Assembly: GCA_033856025.1 (NCBI GenBank)
Contig: JAWVFQ010000031.1
Location: 1 to 64,000 of the forward strand
Length of the DNA stretch: 64,000 nt
DNA from: AC-38 sp033856025
Lineage (GTDB): Bacteria > Actinomycetota > Thermoleophilia > Solirubrobacterales > Solirubrobacteraceae
Reading direction: 5' to 3'
Each line of letters begins with the position of its first letter. Position 1 is the stretch's first letter. The notes below the pieces were generated by a model that searched no databases, was not told where the DNA came from, and worked only from the letters and a program-made list of their open reading frames with translations. Below, piece after piece: positions 25,301 to 33,573 of the stretch. The position numbers were made by a program, and so were the translations under genes.

Positions 25301-25516
25301 GCGCGGGCCCGGGTCACCGAGCGCATGCGCCCGCTCAACGTGGACGGGCACCTGACCCACCAGGTGGCGATGCCGTTCCACTGGGGCTTCTCCGGCGGGA
25401 TCCCCGGCGACGCGGCCAACGACCTGATCGCCATGTCGGGCGATCCCAACGTGTCGATCGAGGAGGCCAAGGCGTTCACGTGCGACGTGCGGGCGGGGAG
25501 GCGCGGGGCGCCGTGA
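22367..25516 (+). CDS. fdhA: Selenocysteine-containing formate dehydrogenase, catalytic (alpha) subunit
   Basis: The 1049-residue molybdopterin enzyme is read through UGA at 22943-22945, giving selenocysteine 193 in NQARI-Sec-HSSTVPGLG, the exact place of the FdnG selenocysteine. The frame then stays open to 25516 with normal codon use. An N-terminal [4Fe-4S] site is Cys54, Cys57, Cys61 and Cys89. Molybdopterin domains and the C-terminal MopB_CT domain follow. It oxidises formate to CO2, with Mo or W at Sec193. No twin-arginine signal is present, so the subunit probably stays in the cytoplasm, unlike E. coli FdnG. It overlaps the beta-subunit gene by GTGA. Confidence 0.93.
22943..22975 (+). 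other. Selenocysteine UGA codon and SECIS hairpin
   Basis: The UGA at 22943-22945 is followed 11 bases later by a perfect seven-pair stem, GGTCCCC (22957-22963) with GGGGACC (22969-22975), closing a five-base loop GGTCT (22964-22968). The E. coli fdhF/fdnG SECIS carries the same GGUCU loop, whose G and U contact SelB. Distance from UGA to loop, 18 bases, is within the known bacterial range. Confidence 0.9.
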
Positions 25517-26355
25517 CCGAGGTCTCGATCCCGCGCCCCGACGCCCAGCACATGGGCTTCTTCACCGACACGACGGTGTGCATCGGGTGCAAGGCGTGCG
25601 AGGTGGCGTGCAAGCAGTGGAACGACCTGCCGGCCGACCCGCCGTTCGAGTTCATGCGCGGCAGCTCCTACGACCACACCGTCGAGCTGTCGGCCTCGAC
25701 GTGGCGCCACGTGCGCTTCGTCGAGATGCTGGAGGGCGGCGGGGACGCGGGCCGCTGGGTGTTCATGTCCGACGTGTGCAAGCACTGCACGCACGCCGGC
25801 TGCCTGGACGCCTGCCCGACCGGCGCGCTGATCCGCACGGAGTACGACACGGTCGTCCTGCAGCCCGACGTGTGCAACGGCTGCGGCTACTGCATTCCCG
25901 CCTGCCCGTTCGGGGTGGTGGACCGCGACCACATCGACGGGCGCGCGGCCAAGTGCACCCTCTGCTACGACCGCCTGCACGACGGGCTGGAGCCCGCGTG
26001 CGCGAAGTCGTGCCCCACCGACTCGATCCAGTTCGGGCCCTACGACGAGCTGGTGGAGACGGCGCAGCGCCGGGTGGCCGAGCTGCACGCGCGGGGCATC
26101 ACGGATGCCTACCTGTACGGAGCGGGGGACTCGCCCGGGGACGAGCTGGCCGGCGGCCTGGGCGCGTTCTTCCTGCTGACCGAGCCGCCGGAGCGCTTCG
26201 GGCTGCCCGCCCAGGCCGACTCGCCGATCCAGGAGAACGTCGTCCCGGCCACCGCCGCGGCGGTGGGCGCCGGTCTGCTCGCCGCGGCCGGAGTCGCCCT
26301 GGCGTTCGTGCGCGGGGAACGGGCGGGCCGGCGGATGCGGCGGTCGTGGAGATGA
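25513..26355 (+). CDS. fdhB: Formate dehydrogenase iron-sulfur (beta) subunit
   Basis: This 280-residue ferredoxin-type subunit carries four [4Fe-4S] motifs: CIGCKACEVAC near the N-terminus, CKHCTHAGCLDAC, CNGCGYCIPAC and CTLCYDR with a closing CAKSCP. It relays electrons from the catalytic subunit to the membrane subunit. A single C-terminal hydrophobic helix (about 245-265) ending in a basic cluster would anchor it to the membrane. The GTG start at 25513 overlaps the alpha-subunit stop, and its own stop overlaps the next ATG, so the three subunits are translationally coupled. Confidence 0.94.
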   Translation: MTEVSIPRPDAQHMGFFTDTTVCIGCKACEVACKQWNDLPADPPFEFMRGSSYDHTVELSASTWRHVRFVEMLEGGGDAGRWVFMSDVCKHCTHAGCLDACPTGALIRTEYDTVVLQPDVCNGCGYCIPACPFGVVDRDHIDGRAAKCTLCYDRLHDGLEPACAKSCPTDSIQFGPYDELVETAQRRVAELHARGITDAYLYGAGDSPGDELAGGLGAFFLLTEPPERFGLPAQADSPIQENVVPATAAAVGAGLLAAAGVALAFVRGERAGRRMRRSWR

Positions 26356-27479
26356 GTCAGCCCGAGGCGCCCGACGGGCGCGACATGACCCCCGCGGTCG
26401 GATCGCCGGGCGGGCCGGCGTCCTGGGCGCCGGCCGATCCCGACGGGCACGTGGCGCTGCACGTCGGTGAGTGGCGCGACGGGCGCTGGTCCTACCTCTA
26501 CGGGCCCGACACCGAGTACGGCGCGGATGTCGAGGCGGGCGAGGTGGCCCGGGCGGCGGTCCGCGCGCGGACGGGCGAGCTCCCGGACGGCCTCGTGGGG
26601 CCGATGATGAAGCCGCCGGTCTGGACCTGGGAGATCCCGCTGTACTTCTGGTTCGGCGGGATCGCGGCGGGGTCGTCGTTCGTGGCGCTGGCCTGCGACC
26701 TGGCCGGCGACCACCGCAGCGCGGCGCTGGCGCGGCGGGTGTCGCTGGCCGCGCTCGCGCCCTCGCCGCCGCTGCTGGTCATGGACCTCGGGCGCCCGGA
26801 GCGCTTCGTGAACATGCTGCGGATCTTCAAGCCGCGCTCCCCCATGTCCATGGGCGCGTGGTGCCTGAGCGTGTTCGGCACCCTGGGCGCCGGCGCGGTG
26901 GCGGCGGACCTGCTCGGGCGCCCCCGGACAGGCCGGGCCCTGGGCGGCGCGAACGCGGTCGTCGGCGGGTACCTCGGCTCCTACACCGGCGTGCTGCTCG
27001 CCGCCACGGCCGTCCCGGTGTGGGCGCGCTCGCGGCTGTTCCTCGGGCCGATCTTCGTGTCCACCGCGACGGCGACGGGCGCGGCGGCGACCCGGCTCGT
27101 GCTCGTGGCGACCGGCCTCCCGCACGGCCATCCCACGTACGAGGCGCTGGGACGCGTGGAGTCCGGCGCGATGGCGGCGGAGCTGGCCCTGTCCACCATC
27201 AACGAGCGGCGGCTGGGGCGGCTGCGCCCGGCGCTGGCGCAGGGCCGCGGCGGACGGCTGTTCCGAGCGGCCAAGTGGGGCGTGCGGGCCGGGCTGGCCA
27301 CGCGCCTGGCGGGCCGCCGCGGCGGTCCCTGGCCCCACCACGTCGCCTCGGTCCTCTACCTCGCCGCCGGCCTGGCCTTCCGCTACGCCTGGGTCGACGC
27401 GGGCCGCCACTCCGCCGGCGACGACGAGGCCGTCGCGCGCACCGCCCGCGCCCGCGCCACGGCCGGCGAGCCGCGCTAG
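26352..27479 (+). CDS. nrfD: NrfD/PsrC-type membrane subunit of formate dehydrogenase
   Basis: The 375-residue protein starts with a soluble stretch of about 95 residues, then about eight hydrophobic helices beginning IPLYFWFGGIAAGSSFVALA, the usual NrfD first helix, with PPLLVMDLGRPERFVNMLRI between helices. NrfD proteins bind quinone and carry no haem, so electrons from formate would enter the menaquinone pool without a cytochrome b. The ATG at 26352 overlaps the beta-subunit stop (ATGA). Its TAG shares CTAG with the convergent BrkB gene. Confidence 0.92.
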   Translation: MSQPEAPDGRDMTPAVGSPGGPASWAPADPDGHVALHVGEWRDGRWSYLYGPDTEYGADVEAGEVARAAVRARTGELPDGLVGPMMKPPVWTWEIPLYFWFGGIAAGSSFVALACDLAGDHRSAALARRVSLAALAPSPPLLVMDLGRPERFVNMLRIFKPRSPMSMGAWCLSVFGTLGAGAVAADLLGRPRTGRALGGANAVVGGYLGSYTGVLLAATAVPVWARSRLFLGPIFVSTATATGAAATRLVLVATGLPHGHPTYEALGRVESGAMAAELALSTINERRLGRLRPALAQGRGGRLFRAAKWGVRAGLATRLAGRRGGPWPHHVASVLYLAAGLAFRYAWVDAGRHSAGDDEAVARTARARATAGEPR

Positions 27480-28366
27480 CGCCGCGGGGGCCGGTTGAGC
27501 GTGCTGGCCTCGGGCACGCCCTCCGACAGCTCCTTCTCGCGCTCGATCTCGGCGTTGAGCTCGGCGCCGAACAGCAGCACGACGTTGGTCAGCCACAGCC
27601 AGAGCAGCAGGACGATCACCGCGGCGAAGGCGCCGTATACCGCGCTGACCGAGGCGAAGTGCGAGATGTAGACGGAGAACCCGGCCGACACCAGCACCCA
27701 CGTCACGACCCCGACCGCGGCGCCGGGCGTCACCCAGCGAAGGCTGCGCTGCTGCACGTCGGGCGTCACGTAGTAGACGTAGGCGAAGATCGCGCCCGCG
27801 ACGAGCCCGGCGCCGGGCCAGCGCAGGAGGTTCCACGTGCGGGCCGCGGAGTCGCCCAGGCCGAGGAACCCCAGCAGGTCGGCGGCGAACCCGCCGCCGA
27901 CGAACATCAGCACCAGGGTCGCGAGGACGAGCCCCATCAGGACGAAGCTCGACGCGATGTCGATCGCCTTGCGGCGCAGGAAGCTGCGGCCCGGAAGCGC
28001 CTGGACCTCGAAGACCACGTTCAGCGCCCGGCGCAGCGCCTCCAGGACCCCGGTGGTCCCGTACAGCGCGGTGGCGATGGCGATGACCAGGGCGGTGGCG
28101 GCCGACCCCTTCTGCTGGAGCGCGTGGCGCAGCGTCGCGTCCAGCGTGGACAGCGTCGGCTCGGGGACCACCTGGCGCAGATAGTCCAGCAGCGAGTTGT
28201 ACGTACGCGGGTACTCCCCCAGCAGGCCGAGCAGCGACAGGCCGACGAGTGCCGCGGGGAAGAGCGACATCAGCGCGTAGTACGTCAGCGCCGACGCATG
28301 GTGGGTCATCTGGTCGTCGTAGAAGGAGACGGCCGTCCGCTTGACGACCCTCCAGGCGCGGTTCAT
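27476..28366 (-). CDS. YihY/BrkB-family membrane protein
   Basis: This 296-residue protein has the YihY/virulence factor BrkB pattern: a cytosolic start VKRTAVSFYDDQMTHHASALTYYALMSLFPAAL, where the TYY...FP motif is a family mark, then five or six hydrophobic helices and a charged C-terminal tail. Older annotations as RNase BN are wrong for this family; it is probably a transporter-like membrane protein of unknown substrate. The ATG at 28366 overlaps the stop of the upstream flavoprotein gene. Confidence 0.92.
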   Translation of the reverse strand: MNRAWRVVKRTAVSFYDDQMTHHASALTYYALMSLFPAALVGLSLLGLLGEYPRTYNSLLDYLRQVVPEPTLSTLDATLRHALQQKGSAATALVIAIATALYGTTGVLEALRRALNVVFEVQALPGRSFLRRKAIDIASSFVLMGLVLATLVLMFVGGGFAADLLGFLGLGDSAARTWNLLRWPGAGLVAGAIFAYVYYVTPDVQQRSLRWVTPGAAVGVVTWVLVSAGFSVYISHFASVSAVYGAFAAVIVLLLWLWLTNVVLLFGAELNAEIEREKELSEGVPEASTLNRPPRR

Positions 28367-29616
28367 GCCCCTGCCACTACCCGCCTGACGGTCCGAGCGC
28401 TCACGCGCAGCGCGGCGCCGGGCGGGATCGCCCGCGTGGGGCGGCGCGTGCGGGCGAACACGTCGAGCACGCGGCGGCCCAGCTCGGGGTCCTCCGTCGC
28501 CGCCCGGTAGAGCTCGACCTCCAGCGCCGTCATCCGCGAGTCGCGGCCCAGCAGGTTGGTCCAGTGGTAGGTCTCCAGGCACTCGCGCTCGCGGCGGCGC
28601 TCCCAGCTCGCCAGCACGCGGTCCAGACGTGCGGGGTCGTCGAGGACGGGGGCCGCCGCCTCTCCCAGCAGGCGGCCGAAGCGCAGCGCGTCGCGGATCC
28701 CCTGCGCGGTCACCGGGTCCTTGAAGTGGCCGGCGTCGCCGGGCAGCGCCCAGCCGGGGCCTTGGGAGCGGCGGAAGTAGGACGTCGTGTCCAGCGCGGA
28801 GCGGACCTTGGTCGCGCGGGTGGTGCCCTCGAGGCGCTCGCGCAACCCGGGGAGCGCGCCGACCGTCGCGTCCCAGCCGCCGTCGAGGTCGGCGCGAAAC
28901 GCCTCGCCGCGTTCGCGCGGGGGCATGAGCAGGACCATCACCAGTCCGCCGTCGCAGGGGAACGCGGTCCCCAGCTCGCGACCGTCGCGCCACTGCGCGG
29001 CGGTGGCGCGCCACTCCTCGCGGGGGTCCTCCAGGTAGGCGTAGAAGCAGGCGCGGCCGTTGGGGTTGGAGCGATACGGGCGCTCCGCGCCGACCGCGCG
29101 GGCGACGAGCGAGCGGCGGCCGTCCGCGCCGACCACGAGCGGGGCATGGATCTCGCGCGCGCCGCCGTCCGCGTCGGTCCAGCGGACTCCGGCCACCCGC
29201 CCCTCCTCCCAGACGAGCTCCGTCACCCGCGCGCGCTCGCGCACCTCCGCGCCCGCGGCGCGAGCCGTGTCGACCAGCGCGGCGTCCAGACCGGGCCGGC
29301 GCACGCACATGCCGTAGTCGATGCCCTCGACCGGCGTGTAGCGGCCGCGGACCTCCAGGCCGGCGCCGGCCATGTAGGCGTCCGGCAGCCGCGGCGCGCC
29401 CACCGCCTCCACGCGCTCCAGCGCGCCCAGGCGCGCCAGCTCCACCACCCCGCCGGCGAACAGCAGGTGCGTGGACAGCGTGTCCGACGGGAACTTCGCG
29501 CGGTCCAGCGCCACGACGCGGCGCCCGGCGCGGGCCAGGGCGGTGGCGACGGCGGACCCCGCGGGCCGCGCCCCCACCACGACGGCGTCGACGCGCTCGG
29601 GCGCGCCGGCGCTCAC
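28363..29616 (-). CDS. FAD-dependent oxidoreductase, geranylgeranyl reductase/halogenase-like (PHBH fold)
   Basis: This 417-residue flavoprotein has an N-terminal Rossmann motif in the form VVVGARPAGSAVATALARAG, a mid-protein ADGRRSLVARAVG (the DG motif) and GDAGHFKDPVTAQGI (the GD motif near 280). Together these place it in the group A monooxygenase/geranylgeranyl reductase superfamily. The first glycine of GxGxxG is Ala-Arg here, as often in this subfamily. It starts at GTG 29616, overlapping the upstream stop (GTGA). It sits between a Tat-exported amine-oxidase-like flavoprotein and BrkB; the common pathway is unknown, possibly isoprenoid or pigment modification. Confidence 0.85.
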   Translation of the reverse strand: MSAGAPERVDAVVVGARPAGSAVATALARAGRRVVALDRAKFPSDTLSTHLLFAGGVVELARLGALERVEAVGAPRLPDAYMAGAGLEVRGRYTPVEGIDYGMCVRRPGLDAALVDTARAAGAEVRERARVTELVWEEGRVAGVRWTDADGGAREIHAPLVVGADGRRSLVARAVGAERPYRSNPNGRACFYAYLEDPREEWRATAAQWRDGRELGTAFPCDGGLVMVLLMPPRERGEAFRADLDGGWDATVGALPGLRERLEGTTRATKVRSALDTTSYFRRSQGPGWALPGDAGHFKDPVTAQGIRDALRFGRLLGEAAAPVLDDPARLDRVLASWERRRERECLETYHWTNLLGRDSRMTALEVELYRAATEDPELGRRVLDVFARTRRPTRAIPPGAALRVSARTVRRVVAGA

Positions 29617-31403
29617 GCCACGTCGAGCGAGTTCGGCCGTCCGTTGCGGTAGAGCTCCGCGTCCGCGCGCTTCTCGCCCTCGAACTCCGGCGGGACGTAG
29701 AGCTTGTACATCGCGGCCGGCGGCTTCTTCGAGCCCGCCGCGTCCAGCAGCGCGTTGACGGCGGCGCGCCCGGACTCGTTGGCGCCCTCCATCGTCGCCA
29801 GGTCGACGTTGGTCTGGACGTAGTCGCCCGCCAGGAACAGGTTGGGGATCTTCGACCGGGCCGTGGGCCGCTTCTCCCACGTCCCGACGGTGTTGACCAG
29901 CAGCGGCTCGTCGTCGGTGTTGCTGCGCAGACGCGGCGACCAGGCGATCGCCGGGTCCAGGTGCCAGGAGTGGACCATGTCGTCGGTCAGCACGTCGGAC
30001 CCGTTGTCGTTGAGGTGGAGCTTGATCTGCTCGAGCACCTCGTGGGCGATCTCGGGGCGGGTGCAGAGCTTGGCGGGCTTGCGGTAGACGATCCCCGGGG
30101 TGTCCCAATCGGACACGTCGACCGAGAGGCAGTCCACGACGCTGCCGTCGCCGTAGTCGCGGGGGAACTTGCGGTTGGCCCAGAACTGCTCCTGGGTCAA
30201 CGCGGTCAGGGCCCACGGCGCGTCGATGAACGTCATGTGGCCGCGGACGATGTTCAGCGGCTTGCGCAGGTAGAACTGGATGCCGTTCATCCAGTCCACG
30301 AAGAGCTGGTTCATCAGCTCGAGCTTGGGGTCGTGGCGCACGATCTGGTGCGACCACAGCCGCCGCGCGCGCTCCGCGGGCATCGCGCACACGAACCAGT
30401 CGGCGAAGACCCAGCGCTTGCGGCCGCGCGCGTCGCGCACCCGCGCGCAGTCGATCCGGCCGTGGCGCACGTTGAGCCCGTCGATGGTCTGCCCGACGTG
30501 AAAGCGCACGCCCATCTTGGTCAGCAGCGCCACCCAGGGGTCGATCCAGGCCTCGTTGGTCGGCGCGTTGAGCACGCGGTCGGGAGCCCCGTCGTTGCCC
30601 CGGCCCTGGATGTTGTAGATGAAGGCCTCGCCCATGTTCCCGATCGTCCGGGTGCTGGCGAGCTTCTCCTTGGCGGCGACGACGGCGCGGGTCAGGCCGC
30701 GGGCCACGACCTTCTTGTACTCGTCGGACTTTCCCTCGGCGCGGATGAAGTCCCACCAGCTGACGTGCTCCCACTGGCCGAACCGGCGCTCGTCGCAGCT
30801 GGTCAGGAAGACCATCACGCGCTCGACGAAGTAGCTCAACTCGTGCGGCGGGAGACTGTCGCTGCGAAACGCCTCCAGGAGGACCCGGCGCATGCCGTCG
30901 GGGGTGCGGGTCTCGTTGGGGTCGGGTGCGATGCCGAACACGGTCCCGTCGGCGCGGCCCTGGGTGCGCGGTGACTTCGTCTCGTCGGCCGACACCAGGT
31001 TGTCCCAGACCCCGTGCGGGTTGCTCCCGAAAGGGATGCGCCGCATCGAGTCCGGGACGTGGTGGTAGAAGCCGGGGAAGAAGCGGAAGCCGTGCTCGCC
31101 GGGCAGGCCGTGACGCCCGCCCGCGCCGCGCGTCGTCGGGAAGCTGCGGGCCTTGCCGCCGAGCGACTTGCGCTCGAAGACGTCGACGATGAAGCCCCGC
31201 TCGCGCAGCTCGTGCGCCGCGGCGAGGCCGGCCATGCCGCCGCCGAGGACCGCCACGCGCTTCCCGCGCTGCGAAGCGGGTATGCGGGGAATCGCATGGG
31301 ACGCCGCGCGGGCCTGGCCGGCGAGCGTTCCGCCCAGCGCCGCCGCGGCCGCGACGGCCGCCGCGTCCTCCAGCAGCTCCCGTCTCGATATCTCCGTGCT
31401 CAC
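29613..31403 (-). CDS. Tat-exported FAD-dependent amine oxidase/phytoene desaturase-like protein
   Basis: The 596-residue protein begins with a twin-arginine signal, SRRELL, then an Ala-rich hydrophobic stretch ending ARAASH. The FAD-binding motif VAVLGGGMAGLAAAHELRERG follows at about 48-68, and the C-terminal FAD-contact segment NLFLAGDYVQTNVDLATMEGA near 530. It resembles hydroxysqualene dehydroxylase and carotenoid desaturase-like enzymes, which act on hydrophobic isoprenoids. The GTG start at 31403 is preferred because it yields the Tat signal and follows GGGGGGTG. It leads the three-gene operon with the second flavoprotein and BrkB. Confidence 0.85.
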   Translation of the reverse strand: MSTEISRRELLEDAAAVAAAAALGGTLAGQARAASHAIPRIPASQRGKRVAVLGGGMAGLAAAHELRERGFIVDVFERKSLGGKARSFPTTRGAGGRHGLPGEHGFRFFPGFYHHVPDSMRRIPFGSNPHGVWDNLVSADETKSPRTQGRADGTVFGIAPDPNETRTPDGMRRVLLEAFRSDSLPPHELSYFVERVMVFLTSCDERRFGQWEHVSWWDFIRAEGKSDEYKKVVARGLTRAVVAAKEKLASTRTIGNMGEAFIYNIQGRGNDGAPDRVLNAPTNEAWIDPWVALLTKMGVRFHVGQTIDGLNVRHGRIDCARVRDARGRKRWVFADWFVCAMPAERARRLWSHQIVRHDPKLELMNQLFVDWMNGIQFYLRKPLNIVRGHMTFIDAPWALTALTQEQFWANRKFPRDYGDGSVVDCLSVDVSDWDTPGIVYRKPAKLCTRPEIAHEVLEQIKLHLNDNGSDVLTDDMVHSWHLDPAIAWSPRLRSNTDDEPLLVNTVGTWEKRPTARSKIPNLFLAGDYVQTNVDLATMEGANESGRAAVNALLDAAGSKKPPAAMYKLYVPPEFEGEKRADAELYRNGRPNSLDVA

Positions 31404-31532
31404 GTCACCCCCCACTCGCTCCCCTGCCGTAGCCTGCCAGACCGTGCGGGAGCGCGAGCAGGTACCGCGACGGGGGCGGGTGGCCTCGGCTACCCTTTCC
31501 GGCACGGGAAGGCAAGGCAGGGTGGATTCTTT

Positions 31533-33176
31533 TTGAGCCAGGGAACGGCTGTACCGCGGGTGATCGCAGGGACTCTCGCCACGGCGCTTGCGCTGTCGCT
31601 CGCGATCGCGCTGCCCGGCGGAGCTGACGCCCGCCGCGACGACGGACCCAGCGCCAGCGCATCCCGCCACGGCGGGGGCGGCGCCGGCCGAGGCGGCAGC
31701 GAGCGCGGCGGCCAGGGGCGAAGCGACGGCGGCGGCCAGAGCCGCGGGCGAGGCGGCGAAGGAGGCCGGTCCCGCGGCGGTGAGGGCGGCGGCGATGGCG
31801 GCAGCCGGTCCCGCGGGGGTCGCGACGGCGGCGATGGCGGCGGTTCCGGCGGTGGGCAGAGTCCCAGCGGCGGCGAAGGTGGCCGGTCCCGTGGGGATCA
31901 CGGCGGCGGCGATGGCGGCCAGTCCCGCGGGGATCACGGCGGCGGCGATGGTGGCCGGTCCGGCGGGGATCACGGCGGCGGCGAGGGGGGCGGCGGCCGG
32001 CGTGGCGACGGCCACCGTCGGCATCGGCACGACGGTGGGGACGACTCCGGCGGCGGGTCCGAGCTGCGGTCGCGACCGCGCGACTCCGGGGATTCGCCCT
32101 CCCAGCGGCAGCCCCAGTCTCAGGGCGGGGCGGCCACGCCCCCCGCGAGCCCCGGGACGGGTACGCAGACTCCGCCCGCGACGGGAGCCGGGGCCCCGGC
32201 CCCCGCCAACCCCGGCTCTCCAGCCAGCCCCGGCTCTCCCGGCTCCGTGACCCCTCCGGGCAACTCCAGCCGCCCCGCCACCCCCCGCAACCCCGGCAAC
32301 CCCGCTCCCGCCGCGCCCGCCGCCGGTCCGGGAACCGGGCCCGGCACGACCCCGCCCGGCCCCGGCTCCCTCCTCCCGTCCGCACCCGGCGCGGACACGG
32401 CCGGCGCCTTCGCGTTGGGCCCCGGCGCGGGAACCGCGGCCGGCGCCCCCGGCGCGACCGCCGGATCCGGCCGCTCCCGCGGCAGCGCCTCGTCCCCGGT
32501 CCACTACGGCGGCGTCGGCGACGCCCTGGCTCTCGGCCTCCCCGCCCGCTTCGCCGCGGTCCTGACCTCCATACCGGACGCGATGTGGGCGGCGATCCTC
32601 GCCCTGCTCCTGCTGTCCGCCGCGCTGGCGGTCGCCACGGTCATGGGCGCCGCCCGGGCCCGCCACCGCGACCGGACCATCCGCGAGATGGAGGCGCTCG
32701 CCTACACCGACTCCCTCACGGGCGTCCTGAACCGCGGCGCGCTGGAGCAGGCGCTGCGCCGCGAGCTCGCCCGCGCCCAGCGCTACGGCCGGCCCCTGGG
32801 ACTCCTGCTGTTCGACGTCGACGGGCTCAAGGCGATCAACGACCGCCATGGCCACGGCGCGGGCGACGACCTCCTGCGCGCCGTCGGCGCCACGCTGGAC
32901 CACACGATCCGCGACCACGACGTCTGCGGGCGCCTGGGCGGCGACGAGTACGTCGTCGCCGTCGTCGAGCAGGGCCGCGAGGGCGCCGAGCAGGTGCTCG
33001 ACCGCGTCGAGGCGCAGATCCCCGAGCGCCGCGCGACGCTCGGCCTGCCGACGCCCTGGGGCGTCAGCGCCGGCGCCGCGAGCTACCCCGAGGACGGCGA
33101 GACGATCGAGGAGCTGATCGCCGCCGCCGACCGCCGGCTCTACGCCAGCCGCGGCATCCGCATCGACCCGGGCTGA
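31533..33176 (+). CDS. Membrane diguanylate cyclase (GGDEF) with long Gly/Arg/Ser- and Pro-rich extracytoplasmic region
   Basis: From TTG 31533 the protein has 547 residues: a signal/anchor helix (IAGTLATALALSLAIALPGG), about 150 residues of Gly-Ser-Arg-Asp repeats, a Pro/Ala-rich stretch to about 325, a second hydrophobic helix (MWAAILALLLLSAALAVATV, near 350), then a GGDEF domain. The active-site loop is GGDEY (469-473), compatible with activity, and an intact inhibitory site RDHD (460-463) lies exactly five residues before it. It should make cyclic-di-GMP. TTG is favoured by GGGTGGA eight bases upstream; GTG at 31560 is the alternative. Confidence 0.85.
   Translation: MSQGTAVPRVIAGTLATALALSLAIALPGGADARRDDGPSASASRHGGGGAGRGGSERGGQGRSDGGGQSRGRGGEGGRSRGGEGGGDGGSRSRGGRDGGDGGGSGGGQSPSGGEGGRSRGDHGGGDGGQSRGDHGGGDGGRSGGDHGGGEGGGGRRGDGHRRHRHDGGDDSGGGSELRSRPRDSGDSPSQRQPQSQGGAATPPASPGTGTQTPPATGAGAPAPANPGSPASPGSPGSVTPPGNSSRPATPRNPGNPAPAAPAAGPGTGPGTTPPGPGSLLPSAPGADTAGAFALGPGAGTAAGAPGATAGSGRSRGSASSPVHYGGVGDALALGLPARFAAVLTSIPDAMWAAILALLLLSAALAVATVMGAARARHRDRTIREMEALAYTDSLTGVLNRGALEQALRRELARAQRYGRPLGLLLFDVDGLKAINDRHGHGAGDDLLRAVGATLDHTIRDHDVCGRLGGDEYVVAVVEQGREGAEQVLDRVEAQIPERRATLGLPTPWGVSAGAASYPEDGETIEELIAAADRRLYASRGIRIDPG
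31881..31988 (+). repeat. Three tandem 36-bp repeats coding Gly-rich units
   Basis: Three direct copies of 36 bases (31881-31916, 31917-31952, 31953-31988) encode near-identical 12-residue units of the form GRSRGDHGGGDG. Copies differ by a few bases. More degenerate copies precede them from about 31740. Length variation between strains is likely. Confidence 0.85.
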
Positions 33177-33182
33177 GCGCCG

Positions 33183-33479
33183 CTACGCGCGGCGGTCGGC
33201 GCCGACCTCCCAGCGCTCGACCGACGTGCGCCGACCCATCGCGCCGGGCGTGGGCGGGTCCATGGACTCGAGGGTCGCGTGACCCGTCTCGTAGTCCTCC
33301 GGCGTCTCGAACAGGGTGATGGCCATGACCTTGCCCTGGTCGGCCTGGTGGAGCACCAGCAGCGCCTTGGCTGGGACGCCCTCCGGCGGGCCCGACTCCG
33401 ACCGCTGCCCGATCTCCGCCATCGAGCTGCGGATCTCGTCCGCGTCGCCGCCCTCGAACGTCGCCACTCGCGCCTGCAT
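33183..33479 (-). CDS. Small ABM-like alpha/beta-barrel protein (98 aa)
   Basis: The 98-residue protein starts MQARVATFEGGDADEIRSSM and has a central strand ALLVLHQADQGKVMAITLFETPEDYETG, the pattern of the dimeric alpha-beta barrel (antibiotic biosynthesis monooxygenase-like) family. Active-site residues are not conserved enough to name a reaction. The ATG at 33479 has GGGAGGT seven bases upstream. Third positions are GC-rich. It runs convergent to the diguanylate cyclase, with six bases between. Confidence 0.7.
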   Translation of the reverse strand: MQARVATFEGGDADEIRSSMAEIGQRSESGPPEGVPAKALLVLHQADQGKVMAITLFETPEDYETGHATLESMDPPTPGAMGRRTSVERWEVGADRRA

Positions 33480-33573
33480 GTCAATACCTCCCGGTCGGTT
33501 TGCGGGGCCGCTTGCTCCGCATCGGACCCGAGAGTAGTGTCAACGCAGGGAGGCGTCGGGAAACCACGCCTGG

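Noticed and set aside
31404..31532. Possible c-di-GMP or c-di-AMP riboswitch upstream of the diguanylate cyclase
   Set aside because: G-rich blocks and a GGGAA string were suggestive, but I could not align the conserved cores of either riboswitch class.
31740..32000. CRISPR-like array from regularly spaced repeats
   Set aside because: The repeats are contiguous, in frame and encode Gly-rich units within a protein; there are no spacers.
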